A stretch of 64,000 nucleotides of DNA. It comes from an uncultured Desulfovibrio sp. (lineage in GTDB: Bacteria; Desulfobacterota; Desulfovibrionia; Desulfovibrionales; Desulfovibrionaceae). The translations under genes and the position numbers were made by a program. Positions 51,021 through 59,419 of the stretch are shown piece after piece. Where the stretch lies: assembly GCA_937926875.1 (NCBI GenBank), contig CALBAX010000039.1, forward strand, positions 1 through 64,000. The letters run 5' to 3'. Every line of letters begins with the position of its first letter. Position 1 is the stretch's first letter. A model generated the notes under the pieces. The model was not told the origin of the DNA and did not search any database. It saw only the letters and a program-made list of their open reading frames with translations.

Positions 51021-51741
51021 TGAGCACCTGCCTCAAGCGTGTGGCATCGAGACTGCGGACGAGCTCGCCCTTCATGGCAACGGAAATCTCGCCGCGCTCT
51101 TCCGAGACCACGACCACCACGGCATCACATTCCTGTGTCATGCCCAGAGCGGCGCGGTGACGCGTGCCGAACGACTGCCCCTTGGCCTCGGCCAGGGGCA
51201 GGATGCAGGCGGCGGCCGTGATGCGCCCCTTGCTGATGAGCACGGCACCGTCATGCAGCGGCGCCTTGGGATAAAAGATGTTCATGAGCAGCTGGCGTGA
51301 CAGCAGGGCATCCACCCGGACGCCTTCGCGCTTGATCATGTCGTCCAGCCGGGTGCCCCGCTCGATGACGATGAGGGCCCCCACGCGCAGGCGGGCCATC
51401 TCCACACAGGCCATGACCACTTCTTCCACGGCCGAATGCTGCAAGGCACGCTTGCGGAAAAGGTTGTTGGTCCCTATCTCGCCCAGTGCCTGCCGGATGT
51501 CGCTCTGGAAGATGACCACGATGAGCAGGAACAGGGAGCTGAAGACATGCTGCAGCAACCAGGTCAGGGTGTACAGCGCCATGCTGCGCGAAATGAAATA
51601 CAGCAGGGTCAGCAGGCCGAGACCGGTCAGCACCGTCAGGGCACGCGATCCCCGCAACAGCTGGATGACCTGATAGAGCAGGAGTGCTACCAGCAGGATG
51701 TCCAGCGCGTCACGCCATTCAAAAACCACATGTTCCAGCAC
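51007..51741 (-). CDS. cdaA: Diadenylate cyclase CdaA (c-di-AMP synthase)
   Basis: Membrane-bound c-di-AMP synthase of 244 residues. Three N-terminal helices (ALDILLVALLLYQVIQLL, ALTVLTGLGLLTLLYFI, LYTLTWLLQHVFSSLFLLIVV) precede the DAC domain. The catalytic motifs are APLHDGAVLI (DGA) and FGTRHRAALG (RHR), with GALIVIERGTRLDD preceding them. The start codon is GTG at 51741, with AGGGACC upstream. The gene order cdaA-cdaR-glmM matches Firmicutes. c-di-AMP typically controls potassium and osmolyte transport and wall homeostasis. Confidence 0.95.
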   Translation of the reverse strand: MLEHVVFEWRDALDILLVALLLYQVIQLLRGSRALTVLTGLGLLTLLYFISRSMALYTLTWLLQHVFSSLFLLIVVIFQSDIRQALGEIGTNNLFRKRALQHSAVEEVVMACVEMARLRVGALIVIERGTRLDDMIKREGVRVDALLSRQLLMNIFYPKAPLHDGAVLISKGRITAAACILPLAEAKGQSFGTRHRAALGMTQECDAVVVVVSEERGEISVAMKGELVRSLDATRLRQVLNDIL

Positions 51742-51901
51742 GGTCCCTATCCTTGGGCATCAGAAAAATCCCCTTCCACGCCATGGGATGGCGTCCCCCC
51801 TTGCCGCCTGCCGCATCCCGGATGCCGGGCAGCCGGCGCGCAGTATAAAAACAAGCGCACGCCGGCGCAACAGGCAAATATCCCCCGTGCGCGGCCGGAC
51901 A

Positions 51902-52816
51902 TCAGTCCCCGCAGGCCCCGGCAGGATCGCGGAAGGCCGCGGCCAGCGTGAGCGTCTGACGCGTGGCGGCCACATCGTGCACACGATGCCAGAACAGCCC
52001 CTTTTCCCAGAGCATGGCCGTGGCCACCTGGGTGGCGCAGCCCCGCTCCTGGGTGGTGAGGCCCAGCAGCTGCCCGAACATGGACTTCATGGACAGGCCC
52101 ATGAGCACGGGCCGCCCGAAAGCGAGCCAGTCCTCCGCATGGGCCAGCAGCTCCAGATTATGACGCAACGTCTTGCCGAAACCGATGCCGGGATCCAGCA
52201 CGATGTGCTCTTCCGGCAGACCGGCGGCGGTCAGGCGGTGCAGCTCTCGCTCGAAAAAGGCCATGACCTCGGAGCGCACGTCCGTGTAGCGGGGATCTTT
52301 CTGCATGACGTCCGGCCTGCCCTGGCTGTGCATGAGCACGTACCCGGGCTTGTACTGGACGAGCACGTCCAGCAGGCCGGGATCGAAGGCACAGGCCGAG
52401 ATGTCGTTGACGATCTGCACACCCTCTTCCAGCACGGCAGCCGCCGTGGCCGCATGGTAGGTGTCCACGGAGAGCATGACGCCGGGGATCTCCCGCCGCA
52501 GCTCGCGCAGCACGGGCATGAGGCGCAGCAGCTCCTGCTCCGGCGTCAGGGCCTGCGCGCCGGGCCGGGAGGATTCCGCTCCCAGGTCGAGGATGTCGGC
52601 CCCTTCCGCATGCAGGCGCATGGCATGGGCCAGCCCCAGGTCCGCGGAATCATGCGTGCCGCCGTCATAGAAGGAATCCGGTGTCAGGTTGACGATGCCC
52701 ATAACGCCAAAGGGGGCAGAGGTCGTCACCGCCCCGCCCCCAAGACACAGCCAGGAGCCGCCCCGGCGGGACGGCTCCCCAGACATATGGTTATTGCTTG
52801 CGCTGTTCGTTTTCAT
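51902..52816 (-). CDS. folP: Dihydropteroate synthase FolP
   Basis: Joins p-aminobenzoate to hydroxymethyl-dihydropterin pyrophosphate in folate synthesis; the target of sulfonamides. The 304-residue TIM-barrel protein has VMGIVNLTPDSFYDGGTH, ADILDLGAESSRPGAQAL, LSVDTYHAATAAAVLEEG, IVNDISACAFD, HIVLDPGIGFGKTLRHNLELL and RPVLMGLSMKSMFGQLLG, ending with RVHDVAAT. ATG at 52816 has AGGAAG upstream and overlaps the last 26 nt of ftsH, implying translational coupling. An ATG at 52786 has no ribosome-binding site. Confidence 0.95.
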   Translation of the reverse strand: MKTNSASNNHMSGEPSRRGGSWLCLGGGAVTTSAPFGVMGIVNLTPDSFYDGGTHDSADLGLAHAMRLHAEGADILDLGAESSRPGAQALTPEQELLRLMPVLRELRREIPGVMLSVDTYHAATAAAVLEEGVQIVNDISACAFDPGLLDVLVQYKPGYVLMHSQGRPDVMQKDPRYTDVRSEVMAFFERELHRLTAAGLPEEHIVLDPGIGFGKTLRHNLELLAHAEDWLAFGRPVLMGLSMKSMFGQLLGLTTQERGCATQVATAMLWEKGLFWHRVHDVAATRQTLTLAAAFRDPAGACGD

Positions 52817-54785
52817 CGTCTTCCTGCGTCCTGCTGCCCGTCTCGGCATCGCCCTGCTCCGCCTTTTCGGGAGCCGCCTCAGCCGCCTTGTCCGCTTCGG
52901 GCGCCGCGGCGTCCGTATCGGCCGGATCCGGCTCCAGCACGAAGTCCCCGTCAGGAGCGGCCTTCACCGGCTTGCCGTTGGCATCCAGCGGCGGCAGGGG
53001 CTTGTCCTCCATGAGCAGATCCAGCTCTTCGCCGCTGATGGTCTCACGTTCCAGCAGGGCCTGCGCGATGCGGTCCAGGGTCGCGCGATTGTCTTCCAGC
53101 AGCTTGAGGCAGCGGGCATGGGCCTCTTCCACGATGCGCTTGACTTCGGCGTCCACCAGACGGGCGGTCTCTTCGCTGTAGTTCTTGTTCTGTACCCATT
53201 CGCGGCCGATGAAGACCTCCTCACCGGTCTCACCGATGGACAGGGTGCCGATGGCATCGCTCATGCCCCATTCACAGACCATCTTGCGGGCCATGCGGGT
53301 CACGCGTTCGATGTCGTTGGAAGCGCCGGTGGTGATGTCGTCAAAAACGATCTCTTCCGCCACACGTCCCCCCAGCAGCACCACCAGATTGTTGCGCAGA
53401 TAATTGCGCGAGTAGCCGTGGCGGTCTTCCTCGGGCAGCTGCATGGTCAGGCCCAGGGCGCGGCCGCGGGGGATGATGGTGACCTTGTGCACGGGATCGG
53501 AACCGGGCAGCAGGCGGGCCGCCAGGGCATGGCCGCCTTCGTGGTAGGCCGTGATGCGCTTTTCCTCATCGGAAAGGATCAGGCTGCGGCGTTCGCGGCC
53601 CATGAGCACCTTGTCCTTGGCGTATTCGAAGTCGTGCATGTCCACCTTGGTGGCATTGAGCTTGGCGGCCTGCAGGGCGGCTTCGTTGACCAGGTTCTCC
53701 AGATCGGCGCCGGAGAAGCCCGGCGTACCGCGGGCCAGGGTATCCAGATCCACGTCGGGATCCAGGGGCGTACGCTTGGTGTGGACCTCGAGGATACGGC
53801 GGCGGCCGCGCAGGTCAGGCGTGGGCACCACCACCTGACGGTCGAAACGGCCGGGACGCAGCAGGGCCGGGTCCAGAACGTCGGGACGGTTGGTGGCGGC
53901 CAGCAGGATGACGCCCTCGTTGCTCTCGAAGCCGTCCATCTCCACCAGCAGCTGGTTCAGGGTCTGCTCACGTTCGTCATGACCGCCGCCCAGGCCGGCG
54001 CCACGCTTGCGGCCCACGGCGTCGATCTCGTCGATGAAGATGAGGCAGGGGGCGTTCTTCTTGCCCTGCACGAACAGGTCGCGCACACGGGAGGCACCCA
54101 CGCCCACGAACATCTCGACGAAGTCCGAGCCGGAGATGGAGAAGAACGGCACACCGGCCTCACCGGCCACGGCGCGGGCCAGCAGCGTCTTGCCGGTACC
54201 CGGAGGGCCCACCAGCAGCACGCCCTTGGGGATGCGGCCGCCCAGACGGGTGAACTTTTTGGGGTTGGACAGGAATTCCACCACTTCGGACAGCTCGTCC
54301 TTGGCTTCATCCACACCGGCCACGTCCTCAAAGGTCACACGGGCCGAGTCCTGGTTGAGCAGGCGGGCGCGGGAACGGCCAAAGCTCATGGCCTTGCCGC
54401 CGCCTCCCTGCATCTGGCGCATGAAGAAGATCCAGACGCCGATGAGCAGCAGCATGGGGAACCACGACACCAGCAGGGTCATGTACCAGGGCTGTTCTTC
54501 CGGCGGCTGGGCCTTGACTTCCACCTTTTTGTCCAGCAGGCGGGACACCAGCTCATTGTCACGCGGGGCGTAGGTCTGGACGGAGGCACCGTCCGGGCCG
54601 CGCCCGATGAGGGTGTTGCCCTGGATCTCCACAGAGCTGATCTGCCCGCCGTCCACACGGCTGATGAAATCCGTGTAGGACACCTTTTGGGCCGAGCTTT
54701 GCGGCTGCTGGAACATATTGAAAAGCATGACCATCGCAAGGACTATGGCAGCCCAGAGCATCAGGTTGCGACTAAACTGATTCAA
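52791..54785 (-). CDS. ftsH: ATP-dependent zinc metalloprotease FtsH
   Basis: Membrane-anchored AAA+ protease of 664 residues that degrades membrane and regulatory proteins. Helix 1 is NLMLWAAIVLAMVMLFNMF, the periplasmic part spans about 30-105, and helix 2 is TLLVSWFPMLLLIGVWIFF. The AAA domain has VLLVGPPGTGKTLLARAVAG (Walker A), CLIFIDEIDAVG (Walker B) and LLRPGRFDRQVVV (SRH). The zinc site is AYHEGGHALAA, with the third ligand in LGGRVAEEIVFDD. The acidic Ala/Glu C-terminal tail is longer than usual. The start is taken as TTG at 54785, since GGAGGCCGAA precedes it and it gives the normal FtsH N-terminus. Confidence 0.95.
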   Translation of the reverse strand: MNQFSRNLMLWAAIVLAMVMLFNMFQQPQSSAQKVSYTDFISRVDGGQISSVEIQGNTLIGRGPDGASVQTYAPRDNELVSRLLDKKVEVKAQPPEEQPWYMTLLVSWFPMLLLIGVWIFFMRQMQGGGGKAMSFGRSRARLLNQDSARVTFEDVAGVDEAKDELSEVVEFLSNPKKFTRLGGRIPKGVLLVGPPGTGKTLLARAVAGEAGVPFFSISGSDFVEMFVGVGASRVRDLFVQGKKNAPCLIFIDEIDAVGRKRGAGLGGGHDEREQTLNQLLVEMDGFESNEGVILLAATNRPDVLDPALLRPGRFDRQVVVPTPDLRGRRRILEVHTKRTPLDPDVDLDTLARGTPGFSGADLENLVNEAALQAAKLNATKVDMHDFEYAKDKVLMGRERRSLILSDEEKRITAYHEGGHALAARLLPGSDPVHKVTIIPRGRALGLTMQLPEEDRHGYSRNYLRNNLVVLLGGRVAEEIVFDDITTGASNDIERVTRMARKMVCEWGMSDAIGTLSIGETGEEVFIGREWVQNKNYSEETARLVDAEVKRIVEEAHARCLKLLEDNRATLDRIAQALLERETISGEELDLLMEDKPLPPLDANGKPVKAAPDGDFVLEPDPADTDAAAPEADKAAEAAPEKAEQGDAETGSRTQEDDENEQRKQ

Positions 54786-54850
54786 TTCGGCCTCCACTGC
54801 AGAGCGGTAAAGCGTTGTGCTGATGGCGCACCGGTCTGCGCCAAGGATCC

Positions 54851-54889
54851 AAGGTACTCTGACCGGCGGCACGGTGTCAATCGACACCG
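54851..54889 (-). promoter_or_regulatory. Candidate ftsH promoter with overlapping inverted repeat
   Basis: On the minus strand TTGACA (54875-54880), 18 bp, TACCTT (54851-54856). A perfect inverted repeat, CGGTGTC-AATC-GACACCG (54872-54889), covers the -35 box, which suggests a repressor operator. It does not resemble the CIRCE element. Confidence 0.45.
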
Positions 54890-55263
54890 GTCAGGGATCA
54901 AAAACAAGATAAGTCTCTTTTCCCGTCTGGCAATGGGCAGGGCCGGAGGGACAGGGAAACGCGCGACCGTGGGCACGGACGGCGACGTGTTCACGCGGCG
55001 GGGACGGAGGGACGGGGGAACGCGATGCCTGCCGTCCCTGCCGGCAGCCCCGCCGGAGCCTGCCCGGGCCAGAAAGGGCACGTCCCCGCTCCGGGGACAG
55101 ACAGCCTGGCCTTACGATACGGGCACGGGCGCCTTGTCCGCCATGCCCGCCACAGGCCCTCGGCCCGGGGCATCGTCGCAGCGCGGCTCCCTGCCGCACG
55201 CCAGCCCTCGCAGGCCGGGCTTGCTTTCCCCCGGGCTTTGTGTCACATATATGCCTGTCGTGC
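54890..55263. other. GC-rich intergenic stretch between ftsH and selC
   Basis: No gene is seen on either strand; open frames have Pro/Arg/Ala-rich shadow composition. A possible selC promoter (TTGCTT, then CACATATAT) is near 55220-55255, but weak. Confidence 0.45.
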
Positions 55264-55357
55264 GGAGGCGTGTCGTCACCGGTGTGGCGCCCGGTCTTCA
55301 AAACCGGTGGCAGGCTTAACCGTCTGTGGTAGGTTCGACTCCTATACGCCTCCGCCA
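55264..55357 (+). tRNA. selC: tRNA-Sec (anticodon TCA), selC
   Basis: 94-nt tRNA with acceptor arms GGAGGCG / CGCCTCC, a long variable arm (GGCAGGCTTAACCGTCTGTGG region), anticodon stem CCGGT / ACCGG around loop CTTCAAA with TCA, T arm TAGGTTCGACTCCTA, discriminator G and encoded CCA. The extended acceptor/T arrangement and large D region are typical of selenocysteine tRNA. It pairs functionally with selA at 37.8 kb. Confidence 0.95.
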
Positions 55358-55529
55358 CTCCCGCCAACATCCCGTCCGCAAGCCTCGTGCCCGCGGACTT
55401 TTTTTGTCCCCTCCTGTCCAGGCATACCGGAGACGGACGGGCTCCCAGGATCCCCCGCACCTCTCCCGCAAAGCATCGGGGTACCGTCAGCGCATTGCCT
55501 TTTGTCCGCCTGCCGGGCATGATCAGATC

Positions 55530-56267
55530 ATGTCGCGCCCCCCATCCTCTTCCCCGTTGCCGCCCCTGCTGCTGGCAGCCTGCCCTTTCCCGTCCAGCTC
55601 CGGCCAGTTTTCTGCCGTGCGGCTTCCAGAACTGCCGGGGGGCCGCCTGCTGGCGGCAGAAGACCAGGCCCACATGGCGGCTTTCCGCCTTCCGGCCGAG
55701 CGTGACAAACGCCATCTGGCACGGCTGCTGCTGACGGTGCTGCTGCATCGCGCCGCCCTTACCGGCCTGCCCGCCCTGCCCTCTTTGGGCTGGCATCCCC
55801 TGCCGCAGCTCTTCCGCCATGCGGCACAGGCCCGGCTCTTCCTCGCCCGCCATGCCTGCCCCCGCCTGCACCGCCTGCCTTCGGGCCGCCCGTGGCTGGA
55901 GGGCTTTTCTGTCAGCTTCAGTTACAGCGAACAGGCGGCCTTCTGCCTGCTGGCCGGGCCCGATACCAGCCCCGGTGTGGATGCCGAGGCCCTGACGGGC
56001 CCGGCGCCGTCCGCGTCGGCCTTCTCGTCCCGGGAGCTTCCCTCCTGCCTTCCCCCAGCCGCCCGGCAGCGGGAGCATCTGCGTCGCTGGACCATCAAGG
56101 AAGCCGTCTTCAAGGCCGCCGGCACGGGCTGCGACCGCCCCCCGCGCCTGCTGGACAGCGGCCGCAGCGGCCAGCGCACAGGCGACATCATGCTGGATGC
56201 TGCCCGCTACCGCTGGCATCAGCTGCCCTGCCCCGGTCACTGGCTCTGTGTGGCGGTACGGGGCTGA
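55530..56267 (+). CDS. 4'-phosphopantetheinyl transferase superfamily protein
   Basis: Sfp-type enzyme of 245 residues that transfers phosphopantetheine from CoA to a carrier protein Ser. The two diagnostic motifs are SPGVDAEAL (Mg2+-binding GVDxE) and LRRWTIKEAVFKAAGTG (WxxKEAxxKA). FSVSFSYSEQAAFCLLAG corresponds to the conserved (F)NxSHS segment, here with SFSYSE in place of SHS. The N-terminal half is Leu/Pro/Arg-rich and weakly conserved. It may activate ACP in fatty-acid synthesis or another carrier; no PKS/NRPS gene is nearby. The start at 55530 has no strong ribosome-binding site. Confidence 0.8.
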   Translation: MSRPPSSSPLPPLLLAACPFPSSSGQFSAVRLPELPGGRLLAAEDQAHMAAFRLPAERDKRHLARLLLTVLLHRAALTGLPALPSLGWHPLPQLFRHAAQARLFLARHACPRLHRLPSGRPWLEGFSVSFSYSEQAAFCLLAGPDTSPGVDAEALTGPAPSASAFSSRELPSCLPPAARQREHLRRWTIKEAVFKAAGTGCDRPPRLLDSGRSGQRTGDIMLDAARYRWHQLPCPGHWLCVAVRG

Positions 56268-56380
56268 GGCCTCCGTTTCCGGTATGCCAGGTCGTCCGGC
56301 CATGCTGGCCCCTTGCCCACCTGTGCCTGTATACGCAAACATCGCTTGCCTTATGTCCGCTTTTGGGTCACTGTGCGCCC

Positions 56381-57676
56381 ATGCTTCGCTTTCATCTGGT
56401 CAGCCTCTTCCCGGAGTTTTTCCGCTCGCCCCTTGAGACGGCGCTGCTGGGCCGCGCCCGCGAGGCAGGCATCGTGGACTTTTCCTTCCATGATCCGCGC
56501 AGCTTCAGCACCAGCCGCCACCATCATGTGGACGACCGCCCCTACGGCGGCGGTCCCGGCATGGTCATGCAGGGCGAACCCGTGGCCGCGGCGCTGCGCT
56601 CCATCGAGAAGCCGGGACGCATGATCCTGCTGGCTCCCAGCGGACGTCCCCTCAATGACGCGCTGGCCCGCGAACTGGCGCGGGAAGAAGACCTGACCCT
56701 GGTCTGCGGCCGTTATGAAGGACTGGATGCCCGTCTGCTGGACATCTTCCCCCTGGAGCCCGTGAGCGTGGGCGAAGCCGTGCTCAACGGCGGCGAGACG
56801 GCGGCCCTGGCCGTCATCGAGTCCGTGGCGCGGCTGGTGCCCGGCTTCATGGGCAAGGAAGAGTCCGGGGACGACGAAAGTTTTTCCCACGGCCTGCTGG
56901 AGTACCCCCATTATACGCGGCCCGAAATCCTGGAGGGCCGCGAGGTGCCGGAGGTGCTGCGGGGCGGGGACCATGGCGCCGTAGCGCGCTGGCGGCGGCA
57001 GCAGTCGCTGGCCACCACGCTGCGGGTGCGGCCAGACCTGCTGGACAACGCGCCCCTGGTGGCGGAAGATGCCCGCCATCTGGCCACGCTGTCCCGAAGC
57101 AGGGCCGGCAGGAACCTTTCTTTCTGTCTCGTGCACTATCCCGTGCTGCTGGGCCGGAAAAATTCCGGCGTTTCCTCTTTGACAAATTTGGATATTCACG
57201 ATATAGCCCGGATTTCCCGCAGCTATGCGATGGGACCGTTCTATGCCGTGACCCCGCTGGAGGACCAGCAGCGTCTGCTACAGGCCATAGTGCGGCACTG
57301 GACGCAGGGCGCGGGAAGCAGGGGCAATCCGGACCGGGCCCAGGCGCTCGCCACGGTTTGTCCTGCCGAATCCGTGGATGCCGCTGTGGAACATCTCACG
57401 GAGCGCACGGGCATGCGGCCCAGAGTGGTGGCGAGTTCCGCCTCCTGGCCCGCTCACAAGCACGCGCCCCCGCCGCTTTGTCCGGCGGATGTGTGCCGCA
57501 TGTGCGAAGAAGGTCCTGTGCTGCTGTTGCTGGGTACGGCCCAGGGGCTGGCCCCTGAGGTGCTCGCCCGGTGTGACGGGGTGCTCAGGCCCATACGGTG
57601 TCTGGGCTACAACCACCTTTCGGTGCGGAGCGCGGCCGCTATCCTGGCCGACAGAATTTTGGGCGATTACAAGTAA
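56381..57676 (+). CDS. trmD: TrmD tRNA (guanine-N1-)-methyltransferase fused to a second RNA-methyltransferase domain
   Basis: 431 residues. The first ~240 are TrmD, which makes m1G37: FHLVSLFPEFFRSPLETALLG, HHVDDRPYGGGPGMVMQ, LTLVCGRYEGLDARLLD and LNGGETAALAVIESVARLVPG form the knotted SAM site and the Gly-rich loops. A second domain follows (about 245-431): FCLVHYPVLLGRKNSGVSSL, TNLDIHDIARISRSYAMGPFYAVTP, a central Pro/Ala part, and VLLLLGTAQGLAPEVLARCD with RCLGYNHLSVRSAAAIL, resembling a second SPOUT-like methyltransferase (the Methyltrn_RNA_4 type known from Desulfovibrio and Thermotoga). Canonical trmD is about 250 residues. It lies upstream of rplS, as in many bacteria. Confidence 0.9.
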   Translation: MLRFHLVSLFPEFFRSPLETALLGRAREAGIVDFSFHDPRSFSTSRHHHVDDRPYGGGPGMVMQGEPVAAALRSIEKPGRMILLAPSGRPLNDALARELAREEDLTLVCGRYEGLDARLLDIFPLEPVSVGEAVLNGGETAALAVIESVARLVPGFMGKEESGDDESFSHGLLEYPHYTRPEILEGREVPEVLRGGDHGAVARWRRQQSLATTLRVRPDLLDNAPLVAEDARHLATLSRSRAGRNLSFCLVHYPVLLGRKNSGVSSLTNLDIHDIARISRSYAMGPFYAVTPLEDQQRLLQAIVRHWTQGAGSRGNPDRAQALATVCPAESVDAAVEHLTERTGMRPRVVASSASWPAHKHAPPPLCPADVCRMCEEGPVLLLLGTAQGLAPEVLARCDGVLRPIRCLGYNHLSVRSAAAILADRILGDYK

Positions 57677-57737
57677 ACGCCACAGTTTTTCTTCACGACG
57701 ACAGCCGTCCCAAGGCTGCGTATTTAAGGAGTAGGGC

Positions 57738-58085
57738 ATGGATATCATTAAGAAAATTGAACGTGAAAATATGCGTATGGATATGCCCGTGTTTCGCTCC
57801 GGCGACACGGTGAAAGTGCATCTGCGCATCGTGGAAGGCGAAAAAGAGCGTATTCAGGTGTTCCAGGGCAACGTGATCCGCATCCAGCGCGGCACCACCG
57901 ACGCCACCTTCACCGTGCGCAAGATCTCTGACGGCGTGGGCGTGGAACGCATCTTCCCCCTGCACTCCCCCTTTATCGACCATGTGGAAGTGGTGAGCCA
58001 GGGCCGCGTGCGCCGCAGCCGTCTGTACTACCTGCGCGCCCTCAAGGGCAAAGCCGCCCGCATCAAGCCCCGCGGCCGCTTCTGA
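57738..58085 (+). CDS. rplS: Ribosomal protein L19
   Basis: 115-residue bL19 of the large subunit, at the interface with 30S. MDIIKKIERENMRMDMPVF, RSGDTVKVHLRIVEGEKERI, QVFQGNVIRIQRG, FTVRKISDGVGVERIFPLHSP and GRVRRSRLYYLRALKGKAARI are the standard L19 features. TTAAGGAGTAGGGC is a strong ribosome-binding site. It directly follows trmD (61 nt) in the conserved trmD-rplS order; rpsP and rimM are not upstream here. Confidence 0.98.
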   Translation: MDIIKKIERENMRMDMPVFRSGDTVKVHLRIVEGEKERIQVFQGNVIRIQRGTTDATFTVRKISDGVGVERIFPLHSPFIDHVEVVSQGRVRRSRLYYLRALKGKAARIKPRGRF

Positions 58086-58160
58086 TTCGCAGCCCTGCGG
58101 AATGTCCATGGCGGCCCGAGGGTCCTGTGAACATGCCCGGGCAGAATACGAACGGAATGA

Positions 58161-58193
58161 ACCTCACCCTGCCTTGCGCGGGGTGAGGTCTTT
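58161..58193 (+). terminator. Probable attenuating terminator between rplS and rnhB
   Basis: ACCTCACCC (58161-58169) and GGGTGAGGT (58181-58189) with an 11-nt loop, then CTTTGG. The T run is short, so it may only partly reduce transcription into rnhB. Confidence 0.6.
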
Positions 58194-58220
58194 GGCGTTG
58201 TAGCAGCAGAGTGGAACAAG

Positions 58221-58940
58221 ATGCCCCCCCGTCGCAAAAGATCCTCCGCCATACCGGCTCCGGAACAGGGCCTGCTCTGTGCCCTGCCCTCCCGTCCCCT
58301 GCTCATGGCGGGCATCGATGAGGCGGGCCGTGGCTGTCTGGCCGGCCCCGTCGTGGCGGCGGCCGTCATCCTGCCGGACGGATACGACCTGCCTGGCCTC
58401 ACGGATTCCAAGGCCCTGAGCGCCGCCCAGAGGGGACATCTGGCGCCCCTGATCCGCGGCTGTGCCCTGGCCTGGGGGCTGGGCGTGGTCTGGCCCGCCA
58501 CCATCGACCGCATCAACATCCTTCAAGCCACCTTCGAGGCCATGAGCCGCGCCGTGGCCAGCCTCAGGCGCAGGCCCGGCCTGTTGCTGGTGGACGGCAA
58601 CAAGACCGTGCCCGAGCCCATCCTGCTGCCGCACTGGCGCAAACGTCATGCCGACGCCCCCGATCTGCCCCGCCAGAATGCCGTGGTGGGCGGGGACAGC
58701 ACCGTGCCTGCCATCTCCGCGGCCTCTGTCCTGGCCAAGACGTACAGGGACATGCTCATGGAGCATCTGGACCGGCACCATCCCGGCTACGGCTTCGCCC
58801 GCCACAAGGGATACGGCACGGCAGACCATTACGAGGCCCTGCGCCGCCTGGGGCCCTGCCGCCAGCACCGGCTGACCTTTCGCGGCGTGCTGTCCGGCAG
58901 GGACGAAGGCCTCGGGGCCCGGCAGGGGAGCCTGCTGTGA
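58221..58940 (+). CDS. rnhB: Ribonuclease HII
   Basis: Removes ribonucleotides from DNA and RNA/DNA hybrids. The 239-residue protein has MAGIDEAGRGCLAGPVVAAAV with the catalytic Asp-Glu, LTDSKALSAAQR, WPATIDRINILQATFEAM, LLVDGNKTVPE and GDSTVPAISAASVLAKTYRD, which supply the remaining Asp residues, and GYGFARHKGYGTADHYEAL. Its stop overlaps the yraN GTG start by 4 nt (GTGA). Confidence 0.96.
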   Translation: MPPRRKRSSAIPAPEQGLLCALPSRPLLMAGIDEAGRGCLAGPVVAAAVILPDGYDLPGLTDSKALSAAQRGHLAPLIRGCALAWGLGVVWPATIDRINILQATFEAMSRAVASLRRRPGLLLVDGNKTVPEPILLPHWRKRHADAPDLPRQNAVVGGDSTVPAISAASVLAKTYRDMLMEHLDRHHPGYGFARHKGYGTADHYEALRRLGPCRQHRLTFRGVLSGRDEGLGARQGSLL

Positions 58941-59419
58941 GTTTCCTTTCCCGCCTGCGCCGTCTGGGCGATCCTTCCGGGCCACCGGCAGGGAGCGGGC
59001 TTGCAGGCGGGGATCACAAGGCCGCCCTGGGCCGTGCCGGAGAGGACGCCGCCGCCACCCTGCTGCATTCGCACGGCATGCGCATCCTGGCCCGCAACTG
59101 GCGCAGCGGCCCGCTGGAACTTGATCTTGTCTGCCGGGAGGGCGACACTCTTGTTTTCGTGGAAGTCAAAACGCGCGGTCCGGGCAGCCTGGGCAGCGCC
59201 CTGGACGCGGTGGGGCCGCGCAAACGGCAGATCCTGATCCGGGCTGCACGGGCCTGGCTGGCCGCACATGACCAGTGGCACCTGCCCTGCCGCTTTGACC
59301 TCGTCTGTATCGAACCGGGGCCCACGGGCCCGCATATGGAGCACATCCGCCATGCTTTCGACCTCTCCGGCCCCGGGCCATCTGTGGATAGTGGCCACGC
59401 CTCTTGGCAACCCTGGTGA
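58937..59419 (+). CDS. yraN: YraN/UPF0102 family predicted endonuclease-fold protein
   Basis: 160 residues. GRAGEDAAATLLHSHGMRILARNWR, then LELDLVCREGDTLVFVEVKTRG forms the PD-(D/E)xK nuclease core with Asp and EVK. LGSALDAVGPRKRQILIRAARAWL is the conserved C-terminal helix. The family occurs almost everywhere beside rnhB or rsmI, and its role is unproven. The start codon is GTG at 58937, with CAGGGGAGCC upstream. It overlaps rnhB by 4 nt and rsmI by 68 nt. Confidence 0.88.
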   Translation: MSFLSRLRRLGDPSGPPAGSGLAGGDHKAALGRAGEDAAATLLHSHGMRILARNWRSGPLELDLVCREGDTLVFVEVKTRGPGSLGSALDAVGPRKRQILIRAARAWLAAHDQWHLPCRFDLVCIEPGPTGPHMEHIRHAFDLSGPGPSVDSGHASWQPW

